A DNA stretch of 24,487 nucleotides from JAABUE01 sp037440925 (GTDB taxonomy: Bacteria > Chloroflexota > Anaerolineae > Anaerolineales > Villigracilaceae). Under the pieces are notes generated by a model, which worked only from the letters and a program-made list of their open reading frames with translations, searched no databases and was not told where the DNA came from. Positions 21,091-24,487 of the stretch are shown in pieces; positions within the stretch are counted from its first letter, which is position 1; each line of letters begins with the position of its first letter. The stretch is taken from NCBI GenBank assembly GCA_037440925.1, contig JBBITF010000040.1, positions 1-24,487 of the forward strand, given 5' to 3'. Position numbers and translations under genes: made by a program.

Positions 21091-22115
21091 CGAATACATC
21101 TGCTCCTGTCGAAGTTCTTATCACGTTGCCTTTTGGATCTGCTTTGATTCAAAAGTTACAAGAGGTCTCCGAGCGATTGCGCGTCAGCGTGTATCCGGCT
21201 AAAAAAGTCGAAGACGTTCCGCTCGACTTGTGGGCGCGCTGCGAGGTGCTGTACACCGACCGTATCTTGCCGCAGGCTGATATGGCGCTGCGCCTGAAGT
21301 GGGTTCAATTGCATTATGCAGGCGTCGAACATGTAATGGATGCGCCGCTGCTGGCGCGGCCGGATGTGTTGGTCACCTCGCTCAGCGGGGCGGCCGCTTC
21401 GCAAACCGCTGAGCATGTGTTGACGATGTTGCTGGCGCTGGCGCGTCAACTGCCGGCTCTGGCAGCAGCGCAAAAGAGAGCCGAGTGGCCCAAAGACCGT
21501 TGGACGCGCTTCATGCCGCGCGAACTGCGCACCAGCACGGTGGGCATTTTGGGATATGGCAGCATCGGCCGCCAGGTGGCGCGCTTGTTGCGTGAGTTTG
21601 GCGCTACCGTCTTGGCGACCAAGTTCAATGCCATGCAGCCGGCCGACCATGATTATATCCCCCCAGGAATGGGAGACGCTGAGGGAGACCTGGTGCATCG
21701 TTTGTATCCGGCGCAGGCGGTCAAGTCTATGCTCAAGGATTGCGACTTCATCGTCGTGACCCTGCCGCTCACCCCCCAAACGCGCGGCCTGCTGAACGCC
21801 GAGACGCTGGCGGCCTGTAAAGCCAGCGCTTATCTGGTAGATGTCTCGCGGGGCGGCATTGTGGATCATACGGCGCTGCTCAAGGCGTTGCAAGAGCATA
21901 AACTGGCCGGCGCGGCGCTGGATGTTTTTCCAGAGGAACCACTGCCCGCCAAAAGCCCGCTGTGGGAACAGCCAAATATTATTCTCACGCCGCATATTGC
22001 CGGCATCAGTTCGCATTACGATGAGCGCGCCACGGACTTGTTTGCCGTCAATCTGGCTCGTTATCTCAACGGTCAGCCGCTCTATAACCTGTGCGACTTG
22101 CAGCGAGGCTATTAG
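21087..22115 (+). CDS. D-2-hydroxyacid dehydrogenase (NAD-dependent)
   Basis: This 342-residue enzyme has the Rossmann motif GYGSIG (156-161) and the catalytic residues R255 (VSRGGIVD), E284 (FPEEPLP) and H303 (TPHIAG) in the normal family order. It interconverts 2-keto acids and D-2-hydroxy acids. An insertion of about 25 residues after the NAD-binding beta strand (KFNAMQPADHDYIPPGMGD) is shared with a glyoxylate/phosphoglycerate-dehydrogenase-like subgroup. GGTGG lies seven bases before the ATG. An in-frame ATG at 21033 lies inside the small membrane gene and is not used here. With the LctP-type permease upstream it suggests use of an imported 2-hydroxy acid. Confidence 0.92.
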   Translation: MTNTSAPVEVLITLPFGSALIQKLQEVSERLRVSVYPAKKVEDVPLDLWARCEVLYTDRILPQADMALRLKWVQLHYAGVEHVMDAPLLARPDVLVTSLSGAAASQTAEHVLTMLLALARQLPALAAAQKRAEWPKDRWTRFMPRELRTSTVGILGYGSIGRQVARLLREFGATVLATKFNAMQPADHDYIPPGMGDAEGDLVHRLYPAQAVKSMLKDCDFIVVTLPLTPQTRGLLNAETLAACKASAYLVDVSRGGIVDHTALLKALQEHKLAGAALDVFPEEPLPAKSPLWEQPNIILTPHIAGISSHYDERATDLFAVNLARYLNGQPLYNLCDLQRGY

Positions 22116-22119
22116 CCGC

Positions 22120-22863
22120 ATGGGACGCTTCCAAGTTATCTTCTTTGACCTGGGGAACACGCTCATCTACGATAAACATCCCTGGCCTCCCATTCTGGCG
22201 CGCGCCGACCAGGCCATGCGTCAGTTTCTGGAGGAGGCCGGTTATCCGTTGCAACCTGGGGCATACGGCGATTTTGCCACCATTTTTGACTTATACTATC
22301 ATCGCCGCCAGGACACGCTCAAAGAGGAAACCACGCTTTCTCTGTTGCGCGAACTCTTGGAGGGACAAGGCGCTTCGCCCCCCGACCCCGTCCTGCTCGC
22401 CGCTATGGAGGCTTTGTACGCCGTTACACAACAAAACTGGTACGCCGAGCCAGACGCGCTTTCTACTGTCCGGACTCTGCAAGGCCGCGGCTACCGCCTG
22501 GGCATTCTCTCCAACGCCGCCGACGACCGTAACGTGCAGGCGCTCATAGATAAGGCTGGTCTGCGCCCATACCTCGAATTCATCCTGTCTTCGGCAGCCT
22601 GTCAGGTACGCAAACCGGCGCGGCGCATCTTCCGCCTGGCGCTGGAACATTTTGGCCTGCCGCCCGAACAAACCATGATGGTAGGCGATACGCTGGAGGC
22701 CGACGTGCTGGGCGCCAACCGCCTGGGCATGTACAGCGTCTGGATTACGCGGCGGGCAAAATGCGAAGAAGAGGGCGAGTTAACTTATCAGCCGCAAGCG
22801 GTTATCTCTCGTTTATCAGACTTGCCCCCCTTGTTGGAGGAAATGGAGGATGAAGGTAATTGA
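22120..22863 (+). CDS. HAD superfamily hydrolase
   Basis: This 247-residue protein has all four HAD motifs: I, FFDLGNTLI with nucleophile D10; II, ILSNAAD; III, VRKPARRIF with the Lys; IV, MVGDTLEADVLGA. The cap is an alpha-helical insertion (about 20-100), subfamily I. Position +2 of motif I is Gly rather than the usual acid/base Asp, as in a group of HAD proteins that includes non-classical phosphatases. The substrate is unknown; small phosphorylated metabolites such as phosphoglycolate are typical. It starts 4 bp after the dehydrogenase stop. A repeat abuts its own stop codon. Confidence 0.88.
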   Translation: MGRFQVIFFDLGNTLIYDKHPWPPILARADQAMRQFLEEAGYPLQPGAYGDFATIFDLYYHRRQDTLKEETTLSLLRELLEGQGASPPDPVLLAAMEALYAVTQQNWYAEPDALSTVRTLQGRGYRLGILSNAADDRNVQALIDKAGLRPYLEFILSSAACQVRKPARRIFRLALEHFGLPPEQTMMVGDTLEADVLGANRLGMYSVWITRRAKCEEEGELTYQPQAVISRLSDLPPLLEEMEDEGN

Positions 22864-22947
22864 GTATCTGCCCTCACCTCCGCCCCCCTTATCCCCCCAG
22901 AAAGGGGCTTGCAGTTGGAGAGGGGTAGGGCAAGGGCAGACAACTAC
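22864..22947. repeat. Diverged GTAAC-type miniature repeat directly after the HAD stop codon
   Basis: The left end GTATCTGCCCTCACC begins on the base after the TGA (22861-22863). The right end reads GTAGTTGTCTGCCCTTGCCC on the other strand. The centre has the CCGCCCCC / GGAGAGGGGTAGGG motifs seen in the other copies. It is 84 bp long, with no target duplication. It lies between two convergent genes. Confidence 0.55.
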
Positions 22948-22962
22948 GACTGAGGCGGCGAA

Positions 22963-24096
22963 CTATCCGATTTTCTTGCGATAGACGCGGTGATTCTTGT
23001 ATTCGACGCCGTTCAAGTTTTTCAAGTCGGCGCGCATTTGGCGGGTCGTTTCGGCCACCTGGGTCATTTCTACATGCTGGAATCGGCCGAAATCCAGCAA
23101 GGTGCGCCCCATCTCGACGTACAAGATGGCGTTCCCGCCATGTCCCTGGAATTGCGGCAGAATACCCATACCGTTGACCGATACGCTGCGGGTGCGTCTC
23201 ATCTCTAACAACAGGTCTATCAACGAGAGGGGGTGCAAGCGTCCGCGCGCGCGTTGAAGCGCAGCCGAAACATCGGGGAAGGCAAACAAGAAGCCAACAA
23301 CTTGGTCTTCGTGGACAATGATTTTGATGAGACGATGGTCGGCAATCATCATGATGTTCTGTACCACAAAGTCAATTTCGCGCTGGCTGAGCGGATAGTA
23401 TTCCCAATTCTCGACAAAAGCGTCATTGTAAGCCTTGCCAATGCGATTGGCCCATTGGAGCATTTCCTTCTTGTTCTTGAAGCGTTTGACTTCGAGATGA
23501 CCGCGCTCTAACACGCGCTCGGCAATGCGCTCAACCCGCTCTGGGATTTTGAAATTTTCGGACGGCAGGTAGCAAGAGACGAAATCCACCTCTTTCTCGA
23601 AGCCCTGCGCCTCGACCAGTTGCTGGTAATAAGCATGGTTGTAGTTGAGCATGGTCATCGTATTGCGGTGTTCATGCCCAAAAATCAGGATGCCATAACC
23701 GTCCAAGGGACCCATGCCCTTTGGCCCAACCACACTATCCAGGCCGCGCGCCTTGGCCCAGGCAAAGACCGCCTCAAACAGCGCCGCAGCCACTTCCAGG
23801 TCATTTTCGCTATCGAAAAAATAGAAATCGGCTTTTTTGGTGCCGTGATAGCGGTTGAACGGTTTGTTCTCGATAGCGGCAATTCGTCCTACATCGCGCC
23901 CATCGCGTACAGCCAGAAAGAAATCTACGTCTGAATGCTCGTGAAAGGGGTGCTTCTTGCGGTCCAAGTATGTATAAGCGTCTATATCCAACAACGGCAC
24001 CCACTGCGGGCAGTCTTTGTACAGGCGGTGAGGGAGTTGCACGAAACGTTTCACCTGCGATTTGTTGTTTGTATCAATTCTTTCAATAGTGAGCAT
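22963..24096 (-). CDS. GNAT-related N-acetyltransferase-like protein
   Basis: This 377-residue protein starts MLTIERIDTNNKSQVKRFVQ. The ATG at 24096 follows AAGGAG by nine bases; an in-frame extension to 24222 runs through a repeat and is not credible. It resembles large two-domain GNAT-like proteins such as E. coli YghO: an N-terminal part with LPHRLYKDCPQWVPLL, a central KGMGPLDGYGILI segment, and a C-terminal acyl-CoA-binding-like stretch VNGMGILPQFQGHGGNAIL that matches the GNAT R/QxxGxG/A loop. Substrate unknown. It is the first gene of a minus-strand transcript and is convergent with the HAD gene. Confidence 0.75.
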   Translation of the reverse strand: MLTIERIDTNNKSQVKRFVQLPHRLYKDCPQWVPLLDIDAYTYLDRKKHPFHEHSDVDFFLAVRDGRDVGRIAAIENKPFNRYHGTKKADFYFFDSENDLEVAAALFEAVFAWAKARGLDSVVGPKGMGPLDGYGILIFGHEHRNTMTMLNYNHAYYQQLVEAQGFEKEVDFVSCYLPSENFKIPERVERIAERVLERGHLEVKRFKNKKEMLQWANRIGKAYNDAFVENWEYYPLSQREIDFVVQNIMMIADHRLIKIIVHEDQVVGFLFAFPDVSAALQRARGRLHPLSLIDLLLEMRRTRSVSVNGMGILPQFQGHGGNAILYVEMGRTLLDFGRFQHVEMTQVAETTRQMRADLKNLNGVEYKNHRVYRKKIG

Positions 24097-24132
24097 GGGC
24101 GTCACTCCTTGAGGGGAAAGCAATTTACTACA

Positions 24133-24138
24133 AGTATA
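24133..24138 (-). promoter_or_regulatory. Possible -10 box of the GNAT-like gene
   Basis: TATACT on the minus strand, preceded by TTG, lies 36 bp upstream of the ATG at 24096. I see no clear -35 box. Confidence 0.3.
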
Positions 24139-24187
24139 CAACACCCTGGCAGCAGGGAAGTGATGCAAGGCGATAGGAGTTTGAGAT

Positions 24188-24226
24188 TCTCTCTCCCTCT
24201 GAGAGAGGGGTAGGGTGGACAATTAC
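24188..24226. repeat. Truncated GTAAC-type repeat
   Basis: CTCTCTCCCTCTGAGAGAG followed by GGGTAGGGTGGACAATTAC matches one half of the element seen at 22864-22947 and 4232-4350. The other half is absent. Confidence 0.45.
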
Positions 24227-24487
24227 TGACAAAGCGAACGAACATGCGATTATTCACACAATTTTGAGAAGAATAGGAGATTCACACTTTGAGCGCTCGA
24301 TATTAGAATATTCTTTAGTTTACAGCGCAAAGTCCGCGCACGGCGGCTGTCATCCTTCTTTGCTTTGGGATAATGTGCGGATTTGACAATCCGCACAAGC
24401 AAAAAGGTTGTCAAGCCGCAGCAGCGGCCACCGTGACATGCCTCAGTATTTGTGTCCAGTTGGAATGAGAGTCAGGGCGGGTTGAAT
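24227..24487. other. Gene-free right edge with a perfect hairpin
   Basis: No convincing gene was seen on either strand. TGTGCGGATT-TGAC-AATCCGCACA (24374-24397) is a perfect 10-bp hairpin with a 4-base loop. The palindrome AGAATATTCT lies at 24305-24314. A gene may continue beyond the right edge, but nothing in this stretch supports it. Confidence 0.55.

Noticed and set aside
24227..24487. A partial gene at the right edge
   Set aside because: No frame has a start, ribosome site and coding-like composition; hairpins and palindromes dominate the stretch.

Overview
The window reads like a piece of chromosome from an uncultured Chloroflexota (Anaerolineae-like) bacterium. This placement is an inference from gene content (Pro/Ala/Gly-rich lipoprotein linker, FmdB zinc ribbon with a Ser-rich tail, AI-2E transporter, P1 peptidase) and from the density of small dispersed hairpins and miniature repeats between genes. 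There is no rRNA, tRNA or CRISPR array.

Layout. 1-859: one integron-type gene cassette. It has a boundary at the left edge, a frameshifted gene for a two-helix membrane protein, and a long attC-like site. 860-1169: gene-free. 1170-4208 (minus): a tight cluster of a SelW-like selenoprotein, trpS, dtd and a PuuB-like FAD oxidoreductase. 4232-4350: a miniature inverted-repeat element with an 8-bp target duplication, inserted between the selenoprotein gene and its likely promoter. 4389-4765 (plus): FmdB-type zinc-ribbon protein with its own promoter and terminator. 4915-6282 (minus): amidase, divergent from a GT-C glycosyltransferase-like membrane protein (6328-7884). 7892-10473 (minus): P1 peptidase, a small acidic protein and an AI-2E family transporter. 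10878-12370 (minus): a lytic transglycosylase and a four-helix membrane protein behind a near-perfect sigma70 promoter. 12757-18019 (plus): an operon of amidohydrolase, two DppB/DppC-type permeases and a family 5 binding lipoprotein, with no ATPase genes. 18020-18456: nested repeats, including a compact three-way-junction element. 18457-22863 (plus): CPBP protease, LctP-type permease, a 53-residue membrane peptide, a D-2-hydroxyacid dehydrogenase and a HAD hydrolase. 22963-24096 (minus): a GNAT-related protein. The right edge is gene-free.

The strongest observation is a hidden selenoprotein gene. An in-frame UGA in a CxxU motif is followed 11 nt later by a hairpin that fits the bacterial SECIS rules. 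A standard ORF call starts at a GTG downstream of the UGA and loses the active site. The gene ends with a second UGA that overlaps the first possible trpS start.

The second is the cassette at the left edge. Its 5' end and the first bases of the attC at its 3' end are exact 8-bp complements, as expected for a cassette that was once circular.

Gene partnerships: amidohydrolase-DppBC-lipoprotein suggests uptake and hydrolysis of an amide- or peptide-like compound. LctP, the small membrane peptide and the 2-hydroxyacid dehydrogenase suggest uptake and oxidation (or formation) of a 2-hydroxy acid. TrpRS and Dtd both act on aminoacyl-tRNA. All functions are read from sequence motifs and family knowledge; no database search was run.
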